Assembly (NCBI RefSeq): GCF_007970465.1
Contig: NZ_CP042429.1
Span: forward strand, 248,001 to 312,000
DNA from: Corynebacterium nuruki S6-4
GTDB taxonomy: Bacteria > Actinomycetota > Actinomycetes > Mycobacteriales > Mycobacteriaceae
Length of the DNA stretch: 64,000 nucleotides
Direction of reading: 5' to 3'
Part shown: positions 54,147-64,000 of the stretch, piece after piece
Layout of the letters: every line of letters begins with the position of its first letter
Position numbering within the stretch: the stretch's first letter is position 1
Notes under the pieces: generated by a model
Told to the model about the DNA's origin: nothing
The model's database searches: none
The model's input: the letters and a program-made list of their open reading frames with translations, nothing else
Translations under genes and position numbers: made by a program

Positions 54147-54255
54147 ACGGAGTCTGGCTCCGCCCCTCCGGAGACTCCCGGTCGACCGGGTCCGGCAGCC
54201 GCTTATCCGCGGTCGACGCTCACCTGGTCCGGGGTTATCTGATTCACTGGGGGGT

Positions 54256-55848
54256 ATGGAGCCGCTTTACTGGATCATTATTGCCGCGGTCGTAGTCGTC
54301 GTTGTCGTCGCGCTGCTGATCGTCCTCGGGATCCGCCGGGGGAAATCGAAGGAGATCTCGTTCGAGAAGAAGGACGAGCTCGAGCAGCAGAAGCCGTCGT
54401 CCGGAAACTACGAGGCGAAGGGCGGATTCAACTTCAGTGCCGGGACCGCGACGGGGCTGGCGGACGAGGCCCAGAAGATCGCGGAGGGCAAGACCCCGGA
54501 GCCGGAACCGGTGACGGAGGCTGTGACGCCCCCGGAGGAGAAGCCGGCCGCCCCCGAGCCTGTTCCCGAGCCCGAGCCCGAGCCCGAGCCGGAGCCGGAG
54601 CAGAAGCCTGAGCCTGAGCCTGAGCAGGCGCCGGAACCCGAGGCGGCTCCCGAGCCGGAGCCCACTCCGGAGTCCGAGCAGGAGCCGGAGCCCGCGGAAA
54701 CGCAGGCACCTGCTGCCGAAGAGGCGCCCACGGAAGCGACCGAAGCGGCATCTGCCGAGGAGGAGGCCCACGAGACCACTGCTGCGGAGGAACCGGCAGC
54801 GGAGCCGGCCACCGAGGCAGCACCGGAGGTCACTCCGGCACCCGTCGTCGAACCTGTTCCCGAGCCCGAGCCCGAGCCCACCCCGGAGCCCGAGCCCCAG
54901 CCGGAGCCCGCACCGCGCGACGAGATCGCCCCGGTCGAGGGCCGGCTCGGACGGCTGCGCGGCAACCTGTCGAAGTCGCAGAACGTCATCGGGCGCGGTG
55001 TGCTCGGTATCCTGTCCGCCGGCGACCTCGACGAGGACGCCTGGGAGGAGATCGAGGACACGCTGATCATGGCGGACCTCGGCACGAAGACCACCGTGGC
55101 AGTCGTCGAGAAGCTCCGGGACCGGATCGCGGAACACGGCGTGTCCAGCGAGGACGAGGCCCGCGCCATGCTGCGCGAGTGCCTCATCGAGGCCGGACGC
55201 CCCGAACTCGACCGGTCGATCCACGCCATGCCCTACGACGGCAAGCCCGCGGTGATCATGGTCGTGGGTGTCAACGGCACCGGCAAGACCACCACCACCG
55301 GCAAGCTCTCCCGGGTGCTCGTCGGCATGGGGCACAGCGTCCTGCTCGGTGCGGCGGACACCTTCCGTGCCGCCGCAGCGGACCAGCTGGAGACCTGGGG
55401 ACGCCGCGTCGGGGCCGAGACCGTCCGCGGCAAGGAAGGTGCGGACCCGGCGTCCGTCGCCTTCGACGCCGTCGCCCGGGGCGTGGAAGACGGGGTGGAC
55501 GTCGTCCTCGTCGACACCGCCGGCCGACTGCACACCTCCGTCGGTCTGATGGACCAGCTCGGCAAGGTCAAGCGTGTCGTCGAGAAGAAGGCGAAGGTCG
55601 ACGAGGTCCTCCTCGTGCTCGACGCCACGGTGGGGCAGAACGGCCTGATGCAGGCCCGGACGTTCCGCGACGTCGTCGACATCTCCGGTGTGGTGCTCAC
55701 CAAGCTCGACGGCACCGCGAAGGGCGGTATCGTCTTCCAGGTGCAGGAGGAGCTCGGCGTCCCGGTGAAGCTCGTCGGACTGGGGGAGGGGGCCGACGAC
55801 CTCGCCCCCTTCGAGGTCGAGAGTTTCGTGGACGCACTGCTCGGCTGA
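54256..55848 (+). CDS. ftsY: Signal recognition particle receptor FtsY
   Basis: The 530-residue SRP receptor GTPase has an N-terminal membrane anchor (about 4-25, [20 protein letters not shown]) and an acidic, Pro/Glu repeat linker (about 85-220) encoded by GAGCCC-type repeats. The NG domain has P-loop [14 protein letters not shown] (G338-L351, K344), DTAGRLHTS and [12 protein letters not shown]. It pairs with Ffh encoded 1.7 kb downstream, with amt between them. GGGGGG precedes ATG 54256. Confidence 0.96.
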   Translation: MEPLYWIIIAAVVVVVVVALLIVLGIRRGKSKEISFEKKDELEQQKPSSGNYEAKGGFNFSAGTATGLADEAQKIAEGKTPEPEPVTEAVTPPEEKPAAPEPVPEPEPEPEPEPEQKPEPEPEQAPEPEAAPEPEPTPESEQEPEPAETQAPAAEEAPTEATEAASAEEEAHETTAAEEPAAEPATEAAPEVTPAPVVEPVPEPEPEPTPEPEPQPEPAPRDEIAPVEGRLGRLRGNLSKSQNVIGRGVLGILSAGDLDEDAWEEIEDTLIMADLGTKTTVAVVEKLRDRIAEHGVSSEDEARAMLRECLIEAGRPELDRSIHAMPYDGKPAVIMVVGVNGTGKTTTTGKLSRVLVGMGHSVLLGAADTFRAAAADQLETWGRRVGAETVRGKEGADPASVAFDAVARGVEDGVDVVLVDTAGRLHTSVGLMDQLGKVKRVVEKKAKVDEVLLVLDATVGQNGLMQARTFRDVVDISGVVLTKLDGTAKGGIVFQVQEELGVPVKLVGLGEGADDLAPFEVESFVDALLG

Positions 55849-55900
55849 CCGGCGCACCGTGAACGCACGGTGACTGCCGCGGCGACCGCCCTGTGGCGTG

Positions 55901-55920
55901 ACGGGAAACATTCCCGTAAC
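55901..55920 (+). promoter_or_regulatory. Palindrome and GlnR-like half-sites upstream of amt
   Basis: ACGGGAA-ACA-TTCCCGT (55901-55917) is a perfect inverted repeat. In the same stretch GAAAC-n6-GTAAC (55905-55920) fits the half-site pair used by actinobacterial GlnR. It may instead be the ftsY terminator, since the ftsY stop is only 53 nt upstream. I see no AmtR-type box here. Confidence 0.4.
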
Positions 55921-56035
55921 GCCCGGGGCGGTTCTTTCATGTCACGGAAATCTGAGCGGGAGAAAAGACGAAACACGGGGGACGTTTACTCAGGGACAAG
56001 ACCGATCCGCTGCACGACAGCAAGGAGAGAGTGAA

Positions 56036-57412
<1,377 letters not shown>

Positions 57413-57580
57413 CCCGGCAGGGTCGGCCGGCGCAGGGGAGAGGCGGGGGCAGAGTGGGCGCAGGGCGGGGGCAGGGATGGGCTCAGCCGAACCCCGCCCC
57501 ACCGACTGTGCCGGTCGTGACCCGCCGGGTAGTGTGGTGGGGTCACGTGCCGTCCTCAACCCGCAGGGAGAAGTTCCACA

Positions 57581-59188
57581 GTGTTTGAGTCCTTGTCCGA
57601 CCGTCTCACCGGCGCCCTCAAGGGGCTGCGGGACAAAGGCCGGCTCACCGAGGCCGACGTCAACGCCACCGCGCGCGAGATCCGTCTGGCGCTGCTGGAG
57701 GCCGACGTCTCCCTGCCGGTCGTGCGGGGCTTCATCAAGCGGGTGAAGGAGCGGGCGAACGGCGTCATCGTCTCCGAGGCCCTCAACCCGGCGCAGCAGG
57801 TCATCAAGATCGTCGACGAGGAGCTCAAGGACATCCTCGGCGGCGAGACCCGCCGCCTCAACCTCGCGAAGAACCCGCCGACGGTGATCATGCTCGCCGG
57901 CCTGCAGGGTGCCGGTAAGACCACCCTGGCCGGAAAGCTCGCCCACCACCTGGAGAAGCAGGGGCACACCCCGCTGCTCGTCGCCTGTGACCTGCAGCGT
58001 CCGGGCGCGGTACAGCAGCTGCAGATCGTCGGCGAGCGCGCCGGCGTCCCGACGTTCGCCCCGGACCCGGGCACCTCCCTGGATTCGCACGAGCACGAGA
58101 TGGGCACCAGCCACGGCGACCCGGTCGCCGTGGCGAAGGCCGGTATCGAGCAGGCGACCCACGACAAGCGCGACGTGGTCATCATCGACACCGCCGGCCG
58201 CCTCGGCATCGACGAGGACCTGATGACCCAGGCGCGGAACATCCGCGACGCGGTCAACCCCGACGAGGTCCTGTTCGTCATCGACGCGATGATCGGTCAG
58301 GACGCCGTCACCACCGCCGAGGCCTTCCGGGACGGGGTGGACTTCACCGGCGTGGTGCTCACCAAGCTCGACGGTGACGCCCGCGGTGGTGCCGCCCTGT
58401 CGATCCGTGAGGTCACCGGCAAGCCGATCCTGTTCGCCTCCACCGGTGAGAAGCTCGACGACTTCGATGTCTTCCACCCCGACCGCATGGCCGACCGCAT
58501 CCTCGGGATGGGTGACGTGCTCACCCTCATCGAACAGGCCGAACAGGTCATGGACCAGAAGCAGGCCGAGGATTCGGCGATGCGGATGGCACGGGGTGAG
58601 CTGACCCTCGAGGACTTCCTCGAGCAGATGCTCATGATCCGGAAGATGGGCCCGCTGGGCGGCATCCTCAAGATGCTGCCGGGCGGCAAGCAGATGAGTC
58701 AGATGGCCGACCAGGTCGACGAGAAGCAGCTCGACCGGATTCAGGCGATCATCCGCGGTATGACCCCGGCGGAGCGCACCGACCCGAACATCCTCAACGC
58801 GTCCCGCCGCCGACGTATCGCCACCGGTTCCGGCGTGGAGGTCTCGGACGTCAACCAGCTGGTGAACCGTTTCTTCGAGGCGAAGAAGATGATGGGCAAG
58901 ATGGCCGGCCAGTTCGGGATGGGCGGCGGTGGCCGCAGCGCGACGAAGAAGAAGCCGAAGGGCCGCAAGGGCAAGAACGGCAAGCGCAAGCCCGCCAAGA
59001 AGGGCGGCGGCCAGCGTGGCGGACAGGGGATGCCCGGTATGCCGGGCATGGGCGGAATGCCGGGGATGCCCGGTATGCCGGGTGCCGGTGGCGGCACCCC
59101 CGACCTGTCCGCCCTGCAGGGACAGATGCCCCCGGGGTTCGAGAACGTGGACCTCAGCAAGCTCGATTTCGGTAAAGGAAAGAAGTAG
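57581..59188 (+). CDS. ffh: Signal recognition particle protein Ffh
   Basis: The 535-residue SRP54 GTPase has an N domain, G domain P-loop GLQGAGKTTLAGKL (K113), DTAGRLGIDEDL and VLTKLDGDARGGA. The Met-rich M domain binds 4.5S RNA and signal peptides and is followed by a Gly/Met/Pro repeat tail (GMPGMGGMPG type). GTG 57581 is preceded by CAGGGAGAAG. No 4.5S RNA gene was noticed in the window. Confidence 0.96.
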   Translation: MFESLSDRLTGALKGLRDKGRLTEADVNATAREIRLALLEADVSLPVVRGFIKRVKERANGVIVSEALNPAQQVIKIVDEELKDILGGETRRLNLAKNPPTVIMLAGLQGAGKTTLAGKLAHHLEKQGHTPLLVACDLQRPGAVQQLQIVGERAGVPTFAPDPGTSLDSHEHEMGTSHGDPVAVAKAGIEQATHDKRDVVIIDTAGRLGIDEDLMTQARNIRDAVNPDEVLFVIDAMIGQDAVTTAEAFRDGVDFTGVVLTKLDGDARGGAALSIREVTGKPILFASTGEKLDDFDVFHPDRMADRILGMGDVLTLIEQAEQVMDQKQAEDSAMRMARGELTLEDFLEQMLMIRKMGPLGGILKMLPGGKQMSQMADQVDEKQLDRIQAIIRGMTPAERTDPNILNASRRRRIATGSGVEVSDVNQLVNRFFEAKKMMGKMAGQFGMGGGGRSATKKKPKGRKGKNGKRKPAKKGGGQRGGQGMPGMPGMGGMPGMPGMPGAGGGTPDLSALQGQMPPGFENVDLSKLDFGKGKK

Positions 59189-59351
59189 GGGTACTGTGGG
59201 ACGGTCTGCGTAACACCGTCCCCGACCCCGGTCGGCCGGTGGTCACGCGCAGGATAAATCCAAGGGTTGAACCGGCCCGGTGCGTCACCGTCACAGGTGG
59301 GGCAGCGGGTGTCCGCACTGCCCGGTGACCGTCTACAGGAAGAGGACCATC

Positions 59352-59840
59352 ATGGCCGTCAAGATCAAGCTCCAGCGTCTGGGCAAGATCCGTACCCCGC
59401 ACTACCGCGTCGTCATCGCCGACGCCCGCACCCGCCGTTCCGGCAACGTGATCGAGAACATCGGCACGTACGAGCCGAAGGCTGAGCCCTCCGTCATCAA
59501 GATCGACTCCGAGCGCGCTCAGCACTGGCTGTCCGTCGGCGCCCAGCCGACCGAGCCGGTCCTCGCCCTGCTGAAGGTCACCGGTGACTGGCAGAAGTTC
59601 AAGGGTCTGCCGGGCGCCGAGGGCACCCTGAAGGCCCAGCCGGAGAAGCGCTCCAAGCTGGACATCTTCAACGAGGCCCTCGCCGAGGCCGCCAACGGCC
59701 CGACCGCCGAGGCCATCACCGAGAAGAAGAAGAAGAAGGCCAAGGCGGACGCCGAGGCCAAGGCCGCTGCTGAGGCTGAGGCTGCTGCCGCCGCCGAGGC
59801 TGCCGAGGCTGAGGCCCCGGCCGAGGAGTCCGCTGAGTAA
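59352..59840 (+). CDS. rpsP: 30S ribosomal protein S16
   Basis: The protein has 162 residues. The S16 core is 1-85 ([32 protein letters not shown]). An actinobacterial C-terminal extension ends in a Lys run and an Ala/Glu-rich tail. AGGAAGAGG lies before the ATG. It is followed by a clear terminator, so it is not co-transcribed with rimM-trmD as in many bacteria. Confidence 0.97.
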   Translation: MAVKIKLQRLGKIRTPHYRVVIADARTRRSGNVIENIGTYEPKAEPSVIKIDSERAQHWLSVGAQPTEPVLALLKVTGDWQKFKGLPGAEGTLKAQPEKRSKLDIFNEALAEAANGPTAEAITEKKKKKAKADAEAKAAAEAEAAAAAEAAEAEAPAEESAE

Positions 59841-59883
59841 CAGCGTTTTCCCGGCGCTCCCGGCGCCGCCCGCGCGGAACCGA

Positions 59884-59919
59884 CCCCGCCACCGCACCTT
59901 CACCGGTGCGGCGGCGGGG
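59884..59919 (+). terminator. Terminator downstream of rpsP
   Basis: CCCCGCCACCGCACC (59884-59898) pairs with GGTGCGGCGGCGGGG (59905-59919) with one mismatch and a 6-nt loop. Confidence 0.8.
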
Positions 59920-59935
59920 TTCCGTGTATCCGGTG

Positions 59936-59996
59936 CCAGGTGTCTGTCGGCCGGGTGGCCGGGCCGGGACAATCCACCCTGCCGACGCGCACCCGG
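59936..59996. repeat. Dispersed hairpin repeat family B, copy 2
   Basis: It has 23-nt arms (59936-59958 and 59974-59996) around a 15-nt loop, the same geometry as 20084-20144. The arms share GGTGT...GTCG...GGGTGG with copy 1 but are more diverged from each other. It lies between rpsP and gdhA in a 367-nt gene-free interval, whose other contents are the rpsP terminator and the gdhA promoter region. Confidence 0.75.
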
Positions 59997-60019
59997 AGGC
60001 TGGACCCGACCACCCCCGC

Positions 60020-60049
60020 CGTGTTAACACGATGTAAAAGATCATCGTG
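60020..60049 (+). promoter_or_regulatory. Overlapping inverted repeats upstream of gdhA
   Basis: CGTGTTAACACG (60020-60031) is a perfect 12-nt palindrome. CACGATG (60028-60034) and CATCGTG (60043-60049) form a second perfect inverted repeat sharing its right half. They lie in an AT-rich patch about 160 nt before the gdhA start and are likely operators of the gdhA promoter. TAAACT at 60088-60093 is one -10 candidate. Confidence 0.5.
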
Positions 60050-60090
60050 AAGATTACCGTTGTATTTCGACCAAGGTATCTCACCGGTAA

Positions 60091-61551
<1,461 letters not shown>

Positions 61552-61561
61552 TCTGGACTGC

Positions 61562-62137
61562 ATGACAGAACTGCAGATCGGCCGGGTCATCAAACCGCAC
61601 GGGGTGCGTGGTGAGATTGTCGTGGACCCCACGACAGATGATCCGGACGCCCGGTTCGCCGTCGGAACGGTGCTGACCGGACGACAGGGGGGCCGTGGCG
61701 GCCGGGGTGGCCGTGAGCTCAGCCTCACGGTGGCCTCGGTGCGCCCCCACCAGGGGCGGCTGCTCATCACCTTCGACGAGGTCCCCGACCGGACCGCGGC
61801 CGAGTCCATGCGGGGTCTGAAGTTCTTCGCGCCGCCGGTGTTCGACGCCGACGACGACGGCTACTACGACCACGAACTCGAAGGCCTCCACGTGCTCGAC
61901 TGCGGGCCGGTGGATGCGGCGACGGCGTCCGCCCGTGCCTACGAGGGTGCACAGCCCGAACCGGTCGACATCGGTGAGGTCACCGGCGTGACCCACGGTC
62001 CGGCCGGCACCCTGCTCGAGGTGGCCGTGGACGGGCGCACCGTCCTCATCCCGTTCCGCCACGCGATCGTGCCGATCGTGGACCTGGACAACGGGGCACT
62101 CGTCATCACCCCACCGGAGGGGTTGCTCGAGCTGTGA
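61562..62137 (+). CDS. rimM: Ribosome maturation factor RimM
   Basis: The 191-residue 30S maturation factor binds S19. N-terminal RimM domain (LQIGRVIKPHGVRGEIVVDP; QGRLLITFDEVPDRTAAESM) and a PRC-barrel domain (YYDHELEGLHVLDC; LLEVAVDGRTVLIPF). A Gly/Arg insertion (about 40-50) and an Ala-rich loop make it slightly long. TAATCT (61549-61554) lies 7 nt before the ATG, overlapping the gdhA stop. Confidence 0.95.
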   Translation: MTELQIGRVIKPHGVRGEIVVDPTTDDPDARFAVGTVLTGRQGGRGGRGGRELSLTVASVRPHQGRLLITFDEVPDRTAAESMRGLKFFAPPVFDADDDGYYDHELEGLHVLDCGPVDAATASARAYEGAQPEPVDIGEVTGVTHGPAGTLLEVAVDGRTVLIPFRHAIVPIVDLDNGALVITPPEGLLEL

Positions 62138-62156
62138 CCGGGTAACATCCGTGCCC

Positions 62157-63014
62157 ATGCGTCTGGATGTCGTCACCATCTTCCCCGAGTACCTCGACCC
62201 GCTGCGGCACGCCCTGCTGGGGCGCGCCATCGAACGCGGCATCCTCGAGGTCGGGGTGCACAATCTGCGGGACTGGGCCCACGACGTGCACAAGTCCGTC
62301 GACGACACCCCCTTCGGCGGTGGCCCCGGCATGGTCATGAAACCGGAGGTGTGGGGCCCCGCCCTCGACGACGTCGTCGCGCTCACCGGGCCGGCCGCCG
62401 CCGACGGTGTACTGGATTCCGCGCTGCCGCACGTCCCCGCGAATGTTCCGGAACAGGTGGCCGCGCAGGAGCGGGGAGAGGACGCCGCCACGGCGTCCGA
62501 CGGTGACCGGCGTCCGGTCCTCGTCGTCCCGACCCCGGGCGGGGCACCGTTCACCCAGGACACCGCACAGCGCTGGTCCTGCGAGGACCGGCTGGTCTTC
62601 GCCTGCGGCAGGTACGAGGGCATCGACCAGCGGGTCTTCGACGACGCGGCACAGCGGTACCGCGTCGAGGAGGTCTCGCTCGGCGACTACGTCCTCATCG
62701 GCGGGGAGGTCGCGGTTCTCGTCATGGCGGAGGCCGTCGTGCGGCTGATCCCCGGGGTGCTCGGCAACCGGCGCAGTCACGAGGAGGACTCCTTCCAGGA
62801 CGGTCTGCTGGAAGGCCCGGCGTACACGAAACCGCGGGTATGGCGCGACCTCGAGGTCCCCGGGGTCCTCACCTCCGGGGACCACGGGAAGGTGGACCGG
62901 TGGCGGCGGGACCAGGCGTTGCTGCGGACCGCGCGGCAGCGTCCGGACCTCATCGAGGCGGCACGGGCCCGCGGGGACCTGGACCGGCAGGATCTCGGGG
63001 TGCTGGGGGAGTAG
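62157..63014 (+). CDS. trmD: tRNA (guanine(37)-N(1))-methyltransferase
   Basis: The 285-residue SPOUT (trefoil-knot) enzyme methylates G37. MRLDVVTIFPEYLDPLRHAL, DDTPFGGGPGMVMKPEVW, and knot motifs LVFACGRYEGIDQRV, VSLGDYVLIGGEVAVLVMAE. An Ala/Asp-rich insertion (about 85-120) lengthens it relative to E. coli TrmD. TAACAT (62143-62148) lies 8 nt before ATG 62157; an in-frame GTG at 62151 is less likely. Follows rimM by 19 nt. Confidence 0.96.
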   Translation: MRLDVVTIFPEYLDPLRHALLGRAIERGILEVGVHNLRDWAHDVHKSVDDTPFGGGPGMVMKPEVWGPALDDVVALTGPAAADGVLDSALPHVPANVPEQVAAQERGEDAATASDGDRRPVLVVPTPGGAPFTQDTAQRWSCEDRLVFACGRYEGIDQRVFDDAAQRYRVEEVSLGDYVLIGGEVAVLVMAEAVVRLIPGVLGNRRSHEEDSFQDGLLEGPAYTKPRVWRDLEVPGVLTSGDHGKVDRWRRDQALLRTARQRPDLIEAARARGDLDRQDLGVLGE

Positions 63015-63170
63015 CCGGGCAATGTTGTCCACAGGGGTCCGGTTGTCCACAGGCTCCTGGGCTTTCGCCGTCGGGACATCCGGTGCCGGGGCGGGGGCCA
63101 CGTAGTCTCCGGCAGGGAAGGCCACCGGAACCCCGGGGGCCGGGGACACACATCCTGGAGGGGACCCACC

Positions 63171-64000
63171 ATGCTGTACACCGAACCCGTCGGACATCCG
63201 GCGATCGAGGAACTGACCGTCTACCCGCTCAACCGGGCGGAACTCCGGCTGGCGGACGCCTTCGCCGGCGGGCGGTCGGCGGTGGAACGGACCGCCGTGG
63301 AGAACGCCACCCGCGGCCGCGGTGCCGCCTATGTCGCCCGTGTCCGGCACACCACGGAGATGTCGTGGCGGATGCCGGTCCTGTTCTCTGCCGCGCTGGA
63401 CGACGGCCGGATGACCGTCGACCACTTCGATGCCCTGTGGCGGCGGATGGACCGCCACCCTTGTGTGCGCGCCGAGGTCGATAGTCAGATCATCGCCCGC
63501 GAGAACCGGGCGGCGGAGCGGGCACGCCGCGAGGAGCTGCGGGAACAGGCGCGGGAGGCGGGGGAGCCGGAGCCGACGTGGGACGACGAGGGCTACCACG
63601 ACGATGCGTGGGACGGGTACTCCGCCGATCCGGTCCGCCGTGACCCATTCAGCGGGAGCATGGTCTACCGGCTGCCGGATCCGGAGAACGGCCGCAGCAG
63701 CTTCCTCGACGAGCATGTCGAGCGGGTGCTGCTCGACTGGTTGCGGGACATCCCGCACCGGCTGAGCAGTCCGGGTGGGGAACAGACCACGGTGCCCCGC
63801 CCGACGGTGACCATCCACCGGCTGCGTGAGGCCGTCGACCGGGCGCTCGATGACGCGGCCGAGGATCTGGAGCGTTACCGCGAGCAGGGGCAGGAGATGG
63901 CAGAGCAGGCCGAGCAGGCCGACCGGGACCGGCTGGAGGCGGCGGCTCGCGCGAAGAAGGCGGCGGATACCCGGGCGAGGAAACGGGCGGAGCGGGCGGC
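63171..64000 (+). CDS. Probable DUF222/HNH-type protein, truncated by window end
   Basis: Open from ATG 63171 (GGAGGGGAC upstream) to the window end, 276 complete codons without a stop. The N-terminal region (VLFSAALDDGRMTVDHFDAL) resembles the DUF222 domain of actinobacterial 13E12/HNH endonuclease-like proteins. A charged, helical region follows with Arg/Glu/Ala repeats (ENRAAERARREELREQAREA; AEQAEQADRDRLEAAARAKK). The C-terminal HNH motif, if present, lies beyond the window, so the assignment is tentative. Confidence 0.5.
   Translation, partial: MLYTEPVGHPAIEELTVYPLNRAELRLADAFAGGRSAVERTAVENATRGRGAAYVARVRHTTEMSWRMPVLFSAALDDGRMTVDHFDALWRRMDRHPCVRAEVDSQIIARENRAAERARREELREQAREAGEPEPTWDDEGYHDDAWDGYSADPVRRDPFSGSMVYRLPDPENGRSSFLDEHVERVLLDWLRDIPHRLSSPGGEQTTVPRPTVTIHRLREAVDRALDDAAEDLERYREQGQEMAEQAEQADRDRLEAAARAKKAADTRARKRAERA

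Overview
The window looks like a chromosomal segment of a very GC-rich Corynebacteriales species, most likely a Corynebacterium. The evidence is gene content and order (odx-type FAH gene near gltX; ltbR divergent from leuCD; mutT1-gpsA-ddl-DUF3515-thiL-ung-fakA-recG; rsmD-coaD; sepIVA-like-DUF177-rnc-mutM; acyP-smc; ftsY-amt-ffh-rpsP; rimM-trmD), a two-domain lysX, and about twenty genes with a TANNNT box only 6-8 nt before the start codon, as expected of leaderless transcripts. From memory, the overall order resembles Mycobacterium tuberculosis more than the split arrangement of C. glutamicum. No phage, IS element or CRISPR array is visible. The window is core genome with small losses, insertions and intergenic repeats.

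Layout. 1-5.2 kb: nitrite assimilation (nirB, nirD) and a HemD-like/winged-helix regulator of the NnaR type, followed by a decayed cysJ-like flavoprotein gene. 5.6-8.3 kb: fadH with its PadR regulator. 8.4-12.4 kb: CBS/DUF294 signalling protein, DnaQ-like exonuclease, Odx-type FAH protein and a small secreted protein. 12.8-15.7 kb: isochorismate synthase with an SDR, and a TIM-barrel protein. 15.7-19.9 kb: gltX, two tandem tRNA-Gln/tRNA-Glu pairs, a histidine phosphatase, an AlkZ-like glycosylase and a third tRNA-Glu. 20.3-34.9 kb: ltbR/leuCD, mutT1, gpsA, ddl, a duplicated-domain DUF3515 protein, thiL-ung-fakA-recG, a lone biotinyl domain, rsmD and coaD. 35.2-48.9 kb: sepIVA-like, DUF177, rnc, mutM, a frameshifted ATPase, agcS, GNAT, acyP, smc and a 1,180-residue protein of unknown function. 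49-53.8 kb: lysX and a convergent membrane esterase. 54.3-64 kb: ftsY, amt, ffh, rpsP, gdhA, rimM, trmD and the start of a probable DUF222/HNH-type gene cut by the window end.

How the genes work together. Nitrogen is a recurring theme: nitrite to ammonium (nirBD with an NnaR-like regulator), ammonium import (amt, here without glnK/glnD) and ammonium fixation (gdhA, sitting between rpsP and rimM). A second theme is co-translational targeting and ribosome maturation (ftsY, ffh, rpsP, rimM, trmD, rsmD, rnc, DUF177). A third is supply of Glu/Gln-tRNA next to GluRS. A fourth is DNA and nucleotide repair (ung, mutM, recG, mutT1, AlkZ-like).

The least explained material is three dispersed intergenic repeat families (including a 91-nt element found twice at identical length and a 61-nt hairpin found twice), several 8-10-nt tandem repeat tracts close to gene ends, the 1,180-residue protein beside smc, and gene relics (cysJ-like, pyruvate-carboxylase-like biotinyl domain, AAA ATPase). 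I found no clear case for an entirely new multi-gene system. The best novelty candidates are the repeat families and the smc-adjacent protein.
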